From contig NZ_JAOQKI010000008.1 in NCBI RefSeq assembly GCF_025567465.1, forward strand, positions 94,141-158,140: a stretch of 64,000 nt of DNA, given 5' to 3'. Both the position numbers and the translations under genes were made by a program. Each line of letters starts with the position of its first letter. The first letter of the stretch is position 1. Shown here piece after piece: positions 1 to 8,641 of this stretch. The notes below the pieces were generated by a model that saw only the letters and a program-made list of their open reading frames with translations, made no database searches and had not been told where the DNA came from. Source of the DNA: Roseburia_C amylophila (GTDB taxonomy: Bacteria; Bacillota; Clostridia; Lachnospirales; Lachnospiraceae).

Positions 1-130
1 GAACAGTGCCGCTTTTCCATAAGAAAAAGACAAGACAGGCTTCCAGCCATCCATCTTCCATTGTAAGTTTTATGAAAATCCCCAATAATAGTTGCGTAGA
101 ACTATTTTCCTCTGTTATCATAAAAAGGAC

Positions 131-211
131 TGGACAAATCAGAACGTTTGTTCTAAAATGATTGTAACACAGAAAAATGCAGTTGGCAACAAAAAAACGA
201 ACATTTATTCG
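131..211 (+). promoter_or_regulatory. Two LexA (SOS) boxes within divergent promoters
   Basis: GAACGTTTGTTC at 142-153 fits the Gram-positive LexA core GAAC-N4-GTTC exactly. CGAACATTTATTCG at 198-211 is one base from the palindromic consensus. The first box lies in the 17-base spacer of a rightward promoter, TGGACA (131-136) and TAAAAT (154-159), reading into rsmA. A leftward promoter, TTGCCA (189-184) and TACAAT (166-161), also has 17-base spacing and is flanked by the two boxes. The leftward target would lie outside the window; its first 40 codons could be the open minus-strand frame from ATG at 121, but that frame has no clear ribosome site. LexA control is inferred from the motif only. 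Confidence 0.6.
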
Positions 212-245
212 AAAAAAGAAAGAGCGGTTAAATAAAGGAGCAGGC

Positions 246-1118
246 ATGGCGGAATTAGGAAATCCACAGAATACAATAGAGGTACTGCAGAAGTACCGGT
301 TTAATTTTCAGAAGAAATTCGGGCAGAATTTTTTGATAGATACTCATGTGCTGGATAAGATTATCGATGCATCCGGAGTGACGGAGGATGATTTTGTATT
401 GGAGATTGGTCCGGGAATCGGAACCATGACACAGTATCTTTGCGAGCGGGCAAGAGAAGTGGTTGCGGTGGAGATAGATAAGAATCTGATTCCGATTTTG
501 TCGGACACACTGAAGAATTATTCCAATGTAACAGTAATCAATGAAGATATTTTAAAGCTTGATATCTGTAAGCTGGCAGAAGAGAAGAACCAGGGAAAAC
601 CAATCAAGGTTGTAGCGAATCTGCCTTATTATATTACCACACCGATTATCATGGGACTGTTTGAAAGCCATGTGCCAATTGACAGCATTACGATTATGGT
701 GCAGAAGGAAGTGGCAGAGCGTATGCAGGAGAAACCGGGAAGCAAGGAATATGGAGCACTTTCCCTTGCAGTACAGTATTATGCGAAGCCGGAAATCGTG
801 GCAAATGTACCACCGAACTGTTTTATGCCAAGACCGAATGTAGGCAGTGCGGTCATCCGTCTGACCCGGCATGAGAAGCCGCCGGTAGAAGTGGAAGATG
901 AGAAACTGATGTTCCGTATTATCCGGGCATCCTTTAACCAGCGCAGAAAGACACTGGCAAACGGACTGAATAATTCCCCAGAGATACATTTGCCGAAAGA
1001 GGTAATACAGGAAAGTATCGTAAGCCTTGGGGTTCCGGAGAACATTCGTGGAGAGGCACTGTCCTTAGAGCAGTTTGCGGAACTTTCCAATGAGATAGGA
1101 CAGCGTATGAAACAGTAA
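246..1118 (+). CDS. rsmA: 16S rRNA (adenine1518/1519-N6)-dimethyltransferase
   Basis: RsmA (KsgA) dimethylates two adjacent adenines in the 3' terminal hairpin of 16S rRNA late in small-subunit assembly. The 290-residue product has the family's KFGQNFL entry, the SAM-binding LEIGPGIGTMT near residue 55 and the catalytic NLPYYI near residue 125, followed by the small C-terminal helical domain. The start at 246 is preferred because AAAGGAG lies a few bases upstream and the protein then begins at usual length; the frame is open back to an ATG at 177 without a ribosome site, giving 23 extra basic residues. Its promoter carries SOS boxes, which is unexpected for this housekeeping gene. spoIID follows 61 bases later. 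Confidence 0.95.
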   Translation: MAELGNPQNTIEVLQKYRFNFQKKFGQNFLIDTHVLDKIIDASGVTEDDFVLEIGPGIGTMTQYLCERAREVVAVEIDKNLIPILSDTLKNYSNVTVINEDILKLDICKLAEEKNQGKPIKVVANLPYYITTPIIMGLFESHVPIDSITIMVQKEVAERMQEKPGSKEYGALSLAVQYYAKPEIVANVPPNCFMPRPNVGSAVIRLTRHEKPPVEVEDEKLMFRIIRASFNQRRKTLANGLNNSPEIHLPKEVIQESIVSLGVPENIRGEALSLEQFAELSNEIGQRMKQ

Positions 1119-1128
1119 TATTTTACTG

Positions 1129-1157
1129 GTATACATCCATTTCTGTTACATATATAT
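1129..1157 (+). promoter_or_regulatory. Possible sigma-E-type promoter of spoIID
   Basis: GTATAC (1129-1134) and CATATATAT (1149-1157) are separated by 14 bases, the spacing and general shape of mother-cell sigma-E promoters (ATA-type -35, CATANNNT -10). It sits just before spoIID, a sigma-E gene in Bacillus and Clostridium. The region is AT-rich, so a chance match is possible. Confidence 0.3.
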
Positions 1158-1179
1158 GTAGAACAGGAGTGGACAGGAT

Positions 1180-2067
1180 ATGAAAGAAAAAATAAAAATG
1201 ATACTGTGTCTGTGTCTGATTATTGCAGGATTACCGATACTTATGACCCTGGTGTTCCAGGGGGATGAGATATTATTGGATACAGACAGCAATGAAATAC
1301 AACATAAGAGCAGTCATCCCGATAAAGAAGAGAAGATGGCTGCTCTTGTGTCTATTCTGGCACGGGATATCCCGGTTACCTATGAAGAAGAAGCGATTCG
1401 TGCGCAGGCAGTTATTGTGCGGACCAATTATGAATATGCCCTGTCGCAGGGAAAAGCACCGGAGACGGGACTGAGTGTTGCAGAGCAGACCAAATTGTTT
1501 GGAAATGAAAATTATAATCGATATTATCAGAAATTAGAAAATTGCCTGATAGATACCGAGGGGGAAGTCTTAACATATCAGGGACAGGAAATTGAGGCTC
1601 CCTATTTTGCAGTCAGTGCAGAGAAAACGAGAGGGACAGAGCTTCCTTATCTCAAAAGTGCCGAATCCATATGGGACATTACATCAGAGGATTTTCTTAA
1701 GGTGGAATTCTATGATGCAGGAGAACTGGTGGATACCTGCAATCAGGCATTTCCGGAAGCAGGACTTACAGCGGAGGATTGGGTGAATACGCTGGTGGTG
1801 ACAGAGCGGGAAGAAAGCGGATATGTAAAAACCATACAGGTTGGGAACAGTAGTGTCAGCGGGGAGGAATTCCGCAAGGCATTTTCCCTGAATTCCGCCT
1901 GTTTTTATATCAGGGAAATCGATGGCAGGGTACGTATTGTGACCAAAGGTTTAGGACACGGTTATGGACTTAGCATATATGGAGCAAATGAGATGGCAAA
2001 AGAGGGAAAAACTTATCAGGAGATTTTAAGCTATTATTATTCCGGAATTGAAATTACAAAAAAGTGA
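1180..2067 (+). CDS. spoIID: Stage II sporulation protein D (SpoIID/LytB family)
   Basis: SpoIID is a membrane-anchored lytic transglycosylase that, with SpoIIM and SpoIIP, thins septal peptidoglycan and drives engulfment of the forespore. This 295-residue protein has an N-terminal membrane anchor (about residues 6-27), the EEAIRAQAVIVRTNYEYA segment that carries the family's catalytic Glu, and the C-terminal signature GLGHGYGLSIYGANEMA. AGGAG precedes the ATG by about 10 bases. It is directly followed by a SpoIIQ-like gene, matching the spoIID-spoIIQ order known in clostridia such as C. difficile, although spoIIID does not follow here. The membrane orientation and the catalytic role are taken from the family. 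Confidence 0.92.
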   Translation: MKEKIKMILCLCLIIAGLPILMTLVFQGDEILLDTDSNEIQHKSSHPDKEEKMAALVSILARDIPVTYEEEAIRAQAVIVRTNYEYALSQGKAPETGLSVAEQTKLFGNENYNRYYQKLENCLIDTEGEVLTYQGQEIEAPYFAVSAEKTRGTELPYLKSAESIWDITSEDFLKVEFYDAGELVDTCNQAFPEAGLTAEDWVNTLVVTEREESGYVKTIQVGNSSVSGEEFRKAFSLNSACFYIREIDGRVRIVTKGLGHGYGLSIYGANEMAKEGKTYQEILSYYYSGIEITKK

Positions 2068-2154
2068 AATATAAAGAAGAATAAAATATAAAAAAGAATA
2101 ATATATGAAAAAACTGTTCATACTTATAAAAAATAAGATATGGATGGTGAGAAA

Positions 2155-2970
2155 ATGAAAGGAAGAAGATCATGGATGATTGCCCTGGCTGTCATGGTAC
2201 TGGTAGCAGGAGCAATGACAGCAGTATATAGTTATTCCCAGAAGGAAGAAAAAAAGCAGCAGGAAAATGTTGCAGATAAGGATGCAGGAAAAGACAAAGG
2301 CAATAAAAAAGAAGATGGAGCTTCGGATGATTTTGTGGCAACGCTTCCAAAGACAGAGGAAGAAACATCGGAAAAACTGGCAGAGACAGACAGTATCATA
2401 AAACCTTCTGATAACGTAGTTGCTTCAAAGGATTCGGATGGACAGGCACAGTCCGACAGCGGGCAGACGGAAGAAGAAAATGTAACAAATGCAGCGGCTG
2501 AGGTAGAAAATGAACCTGAGACAAAGGCGGCAGCAGCCACCACAAAAACACTGCATTTTGCGGAAGAGGATGGATTAAACTGGCCATTGCAGGGTAATGT
2601 AGTCTTAAATTACAGCATGGATCAGACCGTGTATTTTGCAACGCTGGATCAGTATAAATATAATCCGGCAGTGATTATTGCCGGAGAAGTAAATGACAGG
2701 GTATCCGCAGCCGCAGAAGGAAAGATAACTGATATTTCCAACAGTGCGGTCACAGGATGTACCGTGACTATGGATTTAGGAGATGGTTATAGTGCTATTT
2801 ACGGGCAGCTTAAGGAAGTGCCGTATGAAGTGGGCGACATTGTCGGCAAAGGAAAACTGGTAGGTTATATTGCGGAACCGACGAAATATTATTCCGTGGA
2901 AGGAAGTAATCTTTATTTTGCCTTGCAAAAAGATGGCGAACCGGTAGACCCGGTAAGCTTCTTTGAGTAA
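2155..2970 (+). CDS. spoIIQ: SpoIIQ-like degenerate M23 (LytM) membrane protein
   Basis: SpoIIQ is a forespore membrane protein whose LytM domain pairs with mother-cell SpoIIIAH across the intermembrane space. The 271-residue product has one N-terminal membrane segment (about residues 7-25), a long Lys/Glu/Asp/Ser-rich linker and a C-terminal M23-type beta fold (about 130-270). The zinc ligands expected of an M23 peptidase are missing: the H-x3-D position reads without His and the usual HLHFE strand reads NLYFAL. It therefore looks non-catalytic, as in Bacillus SpoIIQ but unlike several clostridial SpoIIQ proteins. The start at 2155 is chosen over ATG 2140 because GGTGAG lies just upstream. 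The assignment rests on fold features and the position after spoIID. Confidence 0.75.
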   Translation: MKGRRSWMIALAVMVLVAGAMTAVYSYSQKEEKKQQENVADKDAGKDKGNKKEDGASDDFVATLPKTEEETSEKLAETDSIIKPSDNVVASKDSDGQAQSDSGQTEEENVTNAAAEVENEPETKAAAATTKTLHFAEEDGLNWPLQGNVVLNYSMDQTVYFATLDQYKYNPAVIIAGEVNDRVSAAAEGKITDISNSAVTGCTVTMDLGDGYSAIYGQLKEVPYEVGDIVGKGKLVGYIAEPTKYYSVEGSNLYFALQKDGEPVDPVSFFE

Positions 2971-3049
2971 AAGAGCCATACTTGAAAAAAGAGCCGCATA
3001 CCTATATAATAAAAGACATTAAAAAATACGAAAAAGGGTGCGCAAAAAG

Positions 3050-4651
3050 ATGGATTTTAATGCTTACAGCAGCGAAGTATTGGAATGGTTAGAGGGTGTC
3101 CGGAAGAATCGGGGAACAGATGCCGAAAAAACATTGATGCTATGTAAAAATATAAGAGATTATGCCAGAGAGCAGGATGATGAGAAACTGTTAGGCTATG
3201 CCTATTATTACAGTGGCGAGACATATTATCTTCTGAATGATGTGGATAAACTGTTTTGCAATCTTTCCTGTTCCCTGCCATACCTGGAGCATTCCAGACA
3301 GCATGGTTTATTGGCAAGAGCCTATAATATTCTTGCCATTACGTCCATGAATCGTGGAAATGCTCCTTTTGCCATGGATTATTATCTGAATGCCAGAATG
3401 TATTGTGAAAAATATAAATTATATGATATTGGCATTATTATCAATATTAATATCGGTATGCTTTATAATAATTTTGGGGAATACCGGCAGGCAGAAAAAT
3501 ATTTAGAGCAGGCATATGATTTATTGCAGAAGAATAAGGAAATACCGGAATATTACAGTTATCTTCTGAATATCTATATAGGACTGGGAAACAGCTGCTT
3601 TTATCAGGAAGAGTATATGCAGGCACAGGAATATGCACTGCGGGCAAAAGAGGTGTGCAGTGGACATCTGGAAGAGTTAGAGCAGATTGCCTTTGCCTGC
3701 TTTGAAGCAAGACTCTGTAATGCCATGGGAAAGAAAGAAGAATGTGACCGGAATATAGCAATTGTGCAGAAGGTATCAGATACCAGAATGCCGATTCTTG
3801 ATATTTTTGATGATCTTTATGCTTATTGTGAGATGCTGTTAGATACCAGAAAGGAAGAGGAATTCTGGAAATTAGTAGAACTTTTAGAGAAGATGGCAAG
3901 GGAAGCTAAGATTATTTATATGCAGAAGCGGATTCTGACTTTAAAAATCCGTTATTATAAGCGGCAGGAAAAGAATCGTGAATATCTGCAGGCATGCGGT
4001 TTGTTTTTTGAATTGTCCGAGATACTGGAAAAAGAAAATAAATATATCATGACCTGCATCTTAGATATGCGTTATACATTGGAAGAGACGAACCACAGCA
4101 GAAAGAAGATGGAAAAAGAAAACAGGATTCTCTTAGAGCAGTCCCAGACCGATGCACTGACCGGAATCCCGAACCGCTATCGGTTAGAACAGCATGCGCA
4201 GAAGGTATTCGAACATGCCATAGCAGAGAAAATTCCAGTGGCAGTGGAAATACTGGATATCGATTATTTTAAACAATATAATGATAACTATGGGCATCAG
4301 AAGGGTGATTTATGTATCTGCCGTGTAGCAAAGGAAATTCAGAAGTTAGCGGAAAAGGATGATATTTTCTGTGCACGGTATGGAGGGGATGAATTCATTT
4401 TAATTTATGAGGGATATTCCAGAGAAGCCGTAGTCATTCTTACAGAAAAATTAAAGCGAAGCATCCGTGACCTTAATATGGAGCACGCTTTTTCAGAGGC
4501 ACAGCGCTATGTATCCATTTCCCAGGGAATCTGTTATGATATACCGGATGCGGACAGAACGATGAAGAACTTTTTGCAGAAAGCCGATGATTTACTCTAT
4601 CAGGTCAAAGAAGAAAACCGGGGAGGAATCTGTATTGGAAGCTGTCGGTAA
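3050..4651 (+). CDS. TPR-repeat diguanylate cyclase (GGDEF protein)
   Basis: This predicted soluble enzyme would make cyclic-di-GMP from two GTP. The 533-residue protein has tetratricopeptide-like helical repeats over roughly residues 40-310 (for example the NNFGEYRQAEKYLEQAYDLL unit), a short coiled coil and a C-terminal GGDEF domain. The catalytic motif RYGGDEF is intact at about 443-449, preceded by a DALTGIPNRYRLE entry. I see no RxxD inhibitory site before GGDEF, so product feedback may be absent. There is no membrane segment, which suggests that the TPR part senses a protein or peptide. ATG at 3050 is preferred to the in-frame GTG 3038 because GGGTG then sits nine bases upstream. Confidence 0.88.
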   Translation: MDFNAYSSEVLEWLEGVRKNRGTDAEKTLMLCKNIRDYAREQDDEKLLGYAYYYSGETYYLLNDVDKLFCNLSCSLPYLEHSRQHGLLARAYNILAITSMNRGNAPFAMDYYLNARMYCEKYKLYDIGIIININIGMLYNNFGEYRQAEKYLEQAYDLLQKNKEIPEYYSYLLNIYIGLGNSCFYQEEYMQAQEYALRAKEVCSGHLEELEQIAFACFEARLCNAMGKKEECDRNIAIVQKVSDTRMPILDIFDDLYAYCEMLLDTRKEEEFWKLVELLEKMAREAKIIYMQKRILTLKIRYYKRQEKNREYLQACGLFFELSEILEKENKYIMTCILDMRYTLEETNHSRKKMEKENRILLEQSQTDALTGIPNRYRLEQHAQKVFEHAIAEKIPVAVEILDIDYFKQYNDNYGHQKGDLCICRVAKEIQKLAEKDDIFCARYGGDEFILIYEGYSREAVVILTEKLKRSIRDLNMEHAFSEAQRYVSISQGICYDIPDADRTMKNFLQKADDLLYQVKEENRGGICIGSCR

Positions 4652-4704
4652 ATGGAACATACATAAGAAAACTGCATAAGATAAAATGTAACGGCCAAAA
4701 ATCC

Positions 4705-4770
4705 GCAATCGATACTTTTTTACCAGTTTATGGAATATGAGTAAGATACTTTTTTGGTCGATTGCTTTAT
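4705..4770 (+). terminator. Inverted repeat after the GGDEF gene, possible terminator
   Basis: GCAATCGA (4705-4712) pairs with TCGATTGC (4758-4765), followed by TTTATATAG. The 45-base loop holds two copies of GATACTTTTTT. The stem is short for such a loop, so termination is a guess. Confidence 0.35.
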
Positions 4771-4816
4771 ATAGAGATAAGACTGGGCGGTGCCCGGTCT
4801 ACATAGGAAGGATTAC

Positions 4817-5086
4817 ATGAAAGAGAAACATAATTACACTTATATGGTGCTCTGCCGGGATGGGAGCCTCTATACCGGCTGGACGACTGATATTGACAAG
4901 CGGATTGAAGCACATAACAGTGGAAAAGGAGCAAAGTATACCAGAAACCGGGGACCGGTGGAGCTGCGGTATTTAGAGGAATCCGGGACGAAGGAGGAGG
5001 CCATGCAGAAGGAAGCAGCCTATAAAAAGCTGACCAGAAAGCAGAAGGATGCGCTGATTTTGTCGAAGAAAAATCTGTTGCAGTAA
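4817..5086 (+). CDS. GIY-YIG nuclease-domain protein (YhbQ/UPF0213 type)
   Basis: The 89-residue protein is a stand-alone GIY-YIG domain. It has the opening YTYMVLCRDGSLYTGWT, in which YTY and YTG stand for the GIY and YIG motifs, then the conserved HNSGKGAKYTRNRGPV block carrying catalytic Arg and Lys candidates, and a C-terminal EAAYKKLTRKQKDALI helix. Members of this family are single-domain putative DNA nucleases of uncertain cellular role, possibly in repair. AGGAAGG five bases before ATG 4817 fixes the start; the frame is open upstream to a GTG at 4790 that lacks a ribosome site. Confidence 0.85.
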   Translation: MKEKHNYTYMVLCRDGSLYTGWTTDIDKRIEAHNSGKGAKYTRNRGPVELRYLEESGTKEEAMQKEAAYKKLTRKQKDALILSKKNLLQ

Positions 5087-5199
5087 ATTGACAAGCAAAA
5101 AACAGTCTGTTATGATTAGCCGCGGTGGCTTTTTATAAAGTGACTGGAGAACAGGTTACTGACAGATGGGAAAAAGTTCCCGCAACAGGAAGGAAAAGA

Positions 5200-6786
5200 A
5201 TGAATACAATCAGATTTGATGAATTAGATTTAAATCCGCAGATTTTAAGAGGAATTGCGGACATGGGATTTGAAGAGGCAACACCGATTCAGAGTCAGGC
5301 AATCCCGGTGGTTTTATCAGGTGTGGACGTTATCGGACAGGCTCAGACCGGAACCGGCAAGACAGCAGCTTTTGGAATTCCGATTTTACAGAAAGTAGAC
5401 CCGTCTTTACGGAAAACGCAGGTTTTGATTTTATCTCCCACCAGAGAGCTCGCCATTCAGGTGGCAGACGAAATCCGTAAGCTGGCAAAATATATGCACG
5501 GTGTAAAAGTGCTGCCAGTGTATGGTGGACAGGACATTTCCCGCCAGATTAAAGCCCTAAAGGGTGGCGTACAGATTATTATCGGAACACCGGGACGATT
5601 GCTGGACCATCTTCGCAGAAAAACCATTCGCCCGGATTTTGTCCATACCATCGTCTTGGATGAAGCGGATGAAATGTTAAATATGGGATTCCGTGAGGAC
5701 ATAGAAACTGTATTAGAATATATTCCGGGAGAGCATCAGACCGTACTGTTTTCTGCAACCATGCCAAAGCCGATTCTTGACATTACAAGAAAATACCAGC
5801 ATGATGCAGTCAATATCAAGGTTGTAAAAAAGGAACTCACCGTAGCCAACATTGACCAGTACTACTATGATGTAAAGCGCAAGGATAAAGTGGATGTCCT
5901 TACGAGACTTTTGGATTATTATAATCCGAAGCTTTCATTGGTATTCTGTAATACCAAGAAAATGGTAGATGAGCTGGCAACGGAATTATCCGGCAGAGGC
6001 TATAGTGCAGAGGGACTTCATGGAGATATGAAGCAGTCCCAGAGAGACCGGGTCATGAATAATTTCCGGAAAGGAAAGACGGATATTCTTATTGCAACGG
6101 ATGTGGCAGCAAGAGGAATTGACGTAGATGATGTAGAAGCGGTATTTAATTATGACCTGCCGCAGGATGATGAATATTATGTACATCGAATCGGAAGAAC
6201 CGGACGTGCAGGCCGTTGTGGTAAGGCATTTTCTTTTGTAAAAGGCAAGGAAGTCTATAAATTAAAAGATATCCAGCGTTACTGCAAGACAAAGATTTTA
6301 GCACAGCCGATTCCATCCACTGATGATGTGGCACAGATAAAAGCTGAAAATATTATGGAACAGATTGGAACTATCATTGAGGAAGAGAATCTTTCTGATA
6401 TGATAGAGCTGATTGAGAAGCAGGTAAATGAAGCTGATTATACTGCCATGGATATTGCAGCAGCTTTCCTCTATCAGGCAATGGGTGCAGGGGAGAGTTC
6501 TTCTGAAAAAGAAGAATACGACTTTGCCAATACCGGTGCAGAAGAGGGAATGGTAAGACTGTTTATCAACATTGGAAAGAAAGACAAGATTAAGCCGGGA
6601 GATATTCTTGGCGCCATCGCCGGAGAGTCCGGTATGCCGGGCAGACTGGTGGGAGCCATTGATATGTTTGATAAATATACCTTTGTGGAAGTACCAAGAG
6701 AATATGGAAAAGAAGTCTTAAATGCCATGAAGCATGCGAAGATAAAGGGAAAAGCCGTTAATATGGAACCGGCAAACCAGAAATAA
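5200..6786 (+). CDS. deaD: DEAD-box ATP-dependent RNA helicase with DbpA-type C-terminal domain
   Basis: The protein unwinds short RNA duplexes using ATP and would act in ribosome assembly, RNA decay or cold adaptation. The 528 residues carry the Q motif (ATPIQSQAIP), motif I AQTGTGKT, motif II DEAD, motif III SAT and motif VI HRIGRTGRAGR, then a DbpA-like RNA-binding domain at about residues 440-520 (VRLFINIGKKDKIKPGDILG). That layout fits the DeaD/CsdA/CshA group rather than short RhlE helicases. The start at ATG 5200 follows GGAAGG; an upstream GTG at 5125 keeps the frame open but has no ribosome site. A strong hairpin terminator follows at once. Confidence 0.93.
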   Translation: MNTIRFDELDLNPQILRGIADMGFEEATPIQSQAIPVVLSGVDVIGQAQTGTGKTAAFGIPILQKVDPSLRKTQVLILSPTRELAIQVADEIRKLAKYMHGVKVLPVYGGQDISRQIKALKGGVQIIIGTPGRLLDHLRRKTIRPDFVHTIVLDEADEMLNMGFREDIETVLEYIPGEHQTVLFSATMPKPILDITRKYQHDAVNIKVVKKELTVANIDQYYYDVKRKDKVDVLTRLLDYYNPKLSLVFCNTKKMVDELATELSGRGYSAEGLHGDMKQSQRDRVMNNFRKGKTDILIATDVAARGIDVDDVEAVFNYDLPQDDEYYVHRIGRTGRAGRCGKAFSFVKGKEVYKLKDIQRYCKTKILAQPIPSTDDVAQIKAENIMEQIGTIIEEENLSDMIELIEKQVNEADYTAMDIAAAFLYQAMGAGESSSEKEEYDFANTGAEEGMVRLFINIGKKDKIKPGDILGAIAGESGMPGRLVGAIDMFDKYTFVEVPREYGKEVLNAMKHAKIKGKAVNMEPANQK

Positions 6787-6795
6787 ACAAAAAAA

Positions 6796-6829
6796 GAGGG
6801 ACACGATTTACGTGTCCCTCGCAGTTTTT
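6796..6829 (+). terminator. Rho-independent terminator after the RNA helicase gene
   Basis: A perfect 10-bp stem (GAGGGACACG, 6796-6805, with CGTGTCCCTC, 6811-6820) around a 5-base loop is followed by GCAGTTTTTA. The oppositely oriented membrane-protein gene ends at 6828, so the hairpin may serve both directions. Confidence 0.9.
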
Positions 6830-7787
6830 ATACCCGTGAAAACATTTTCTTAAGAAGGGGGTTCAAAGGCTGTATATGGGAAGGGTTCAGACCGTTGATG
6901 TCAATGGTATAAGAGCCGTTAATCTGTCGTCCCAGACCAAATCCTAAGAGAACCGTCTTGTCAATCTGATACATATCCCCGTAGTTATACTGATTATAAA
7001 TATCGTCAAGGGAAAACAGTTCATAGGTCGCACCGTTATTTTCCGGCATGGAAAATACCACGGTTTTCACACCGGTCTGTGGATTTACATAAATATCAAC
7101 AACCTTGAACAACCGCAGGGATGCAGATACCACATCGGCTTTCTGGCGTTTCTCCTTTGGAATAAAGAGGTAGCGGAACAGGATAATGCCGCCGAAGATA
7201 CCAAAGATAGCCAGGAAGAACATTTGAAATTTATGCATAATAGTACCCATTACGATACCATCAAGACCAAAGAGCAGAAGTCCGCTTCCAATCATGACGC
7301 CCTGCACCTGGTCATTTTCCAGATTCATCGGAATCAGAAGCAGAACAAATCCCAGCAGAAGAAATGCTGTAAAAAGCCAGACATCGCCTTTGTCACTGAG
7401 AGGAATATAGGACTTCGTCAACCAGTCATATTTGACAAGCACATAATCACCGGGGTCACTGTTATTGTAGAAAATCGGAATCTTTTCGCCTTCCATCGGA
7501 ACATCCTCTTCCGTAAAGACCTCATCGGTAACCGGAGTATAAACCGTTCCGTTCACGTTATAGGTTAAAAAAGCCGAGTAGTGGTAATAAACATTATCAT
7601 CGCTGTCCTCATGTTTGTATTCCTTCAGAGAGAGAACCTGTGCAGACCAGGTGGTGTAGTTCTTATACTTTGCCCCATAAGTAAAACGATGAACCACTCC
7701 AAGATACAGGGCTCCTGCAGTTAAGACCGCCATAATGGCAGCAATAATGTAGATGGTACTCTTTTTCACATATCTTTTTACAATCAT
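6828..7787 (-). CDS. Membrane protein with an extracellular DUF3592-like domain
   Basis: I do not know the function. The 319-residue protein has a first membrane segment (about 11-33), a roughly 100-residue outer domain rich in Tyr and Asp that resembles DUF3592 (TWSAQVLSLKEYKHEDSDDN through the phrase IFYNNSDPGDYVLV), then three further membrane segments (about 137-157, 163-180, 184-205) and a C-terminal cytoplasmic domain ending in a Pro/Asn-rich tail. AAGGAGAAGG lies upstream of the ATG. It is a single gene between two convergent or decayed neighbours. A distant relative with similar outer and inner parts is encoded at 15818-16759. Confidence 0.7.
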   Translation of the reverse strand: MIVKRYVKKSTIYIIAAIMAVLTAGALYLGVVHRFTYGAKYKNYTTWSAQVLSLKEYKHEDSDDNVYYHYSAFLTYNVNGTVYTPVTDEVFTEEDVPMEGEKIPIFYNNSDPGDYVLVKYDWLTKSYIPLSDKGDVWLFTAFLLLGFVLLLIPMNLENDQVQGVMIGSGLLLFGLDGIVMGTIMHKFQMFFLAIFGIFGGIILFRYLFIPKEKRQKADVVSASLRLFKVVDIYVNPQTGVKTVVFSMPENNGATYELFSLDDIYNQYNYGDMYQIDKTVLLGFGLGRQINGSYTIDINGLNPSHIQPLNPLLKKMFSRV

Positions 7788-7806
7788 AAACCTTCTCCTT
7801 CGTATA

Positions 7807-8353
7807 TCATTGATTTACAAAATTTTTTATTTTATCCCGTTTATCGATACCTAACTTTTCCAGAATTCCTGATTGGTCCAGTTCCGGCATGCCAGCATTG
7901 CAATGGAAAACTCCAATGGAGACAGGAGATCCGTCACTGTTTTTTGCATCTTAGGATTGTGGATTTTCATCCAGCTACGACTAAATGAGATTATCTCGCC
8001 TGCCAACTGCTTATAAATCTCTGGTTCTTTTTTTCGGACACAGACCTCCAATAATCCCTGTAACAGCCCATGATACTCAATAAATGGCTCCCAAAATCTA
8101 TCCGGTCTGGCCATTTCCCATGCAGAATTTACTGAGTGTATGGCTTCTTTTTGTTCTTTCAGATTAATCTGACACATTGCCTGCACACAGTTCAGATATA
8201 TTATGGGTATGGGATATGTCGTATCCGCCATCAAAAAAGCTCCCTGGACAAGCCCCTTTGCCCGGGCATATTCCTGCCTTAAATAAGTTTCATGTGCCAG
8301 AAGGCTGATTGCAAACAATCTCTGTCCGATAATATCATCGTATCCCCGTTCCT
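7807..8353 (-). pseudogene. Remnant of a LuxR-family (MalT-like) transcriptional regulator
   Basis: The translated core carries the C-terminal TPR segment and the beginning of the helix-turn-helix of large LuxR/MalT-like regulators (EFSIAMLACRNWTNQE). The frame then ends with FWKS and a stop. Shifting one frame, the expected end of the same domain resumes immediately: ILEKLGIDKRDKIKNFVNQ, stop at 7807. The recognition helix is therefore deleted and the reading frame broken. The 5' part, including ATPase and most TPR units, is absent: a stop lies near 8353 and no ATG opens the frame. Both lesions make function unlikely. Sequencing error is less likely because a whole helix is missing. Confidence 0.82.
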
Positions 8354-8565
8354 TTCAATGAAAAATTTTCCTATCCAAATTTTTGATTGCTTTAATGATT
8401 CCGGATATATTTAAGTATATCACAAGTGGGGCATATAGCACATCTTTTCTTCCTGACACCACAATCATGCACACTACAATCCCAGTACTCCTTTTTTGAT
8501 AACATGACCATCATTTTCTGGTAATACAATGGTTCCATATTGGAGCATTTTTGACGGAATGAAAG

Positions 8566-8626
8566 ATGCTCTCTATATAACGTTTCCTGTAAAATGATAC
8601 AGTTTGTTACATAGAGAGCATTTTTA
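8566..8626. terminator. Long inverted repeat downstream of the surface-protein gene
   Basis: ATGCTCTCTATATAAC (from 8566) pairs with GTTACATAGAGAGCAT (8606-8621), about 15 of 16 positions, around a loop of about 25 bases. A TTTTT run follows on the plus strand and a weaker T-run on the minus strand. It probably terminates the minus-strand surface-protein transcript. The remaining bases between 8354 and 8566 show no gene. Confidence 0.6.
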
Positions 8627-8641
8627 TGGGGTAATATTTAT

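Noticed and set aside
1..121. Partial minus-strand gene entering from the left edge
   Set aside because: Forty codons are open from ATG 121 and SOS-type promoter elements precede it, but there is no ribosome site and the peptide matches nothing I know; too short to call.
552..1090. Minus-strand frames over rsmA
   Set aside because: They are shadows of rsmA; the same holds for opposite or shifted frames over the other long genes.
5105..5124. Terminator between the GIY-YIG and helicase genes
   Set aside because: AGCC-GCGGT-GGCT followed by TTTTT is only a 4-bp stem; too weak to list.
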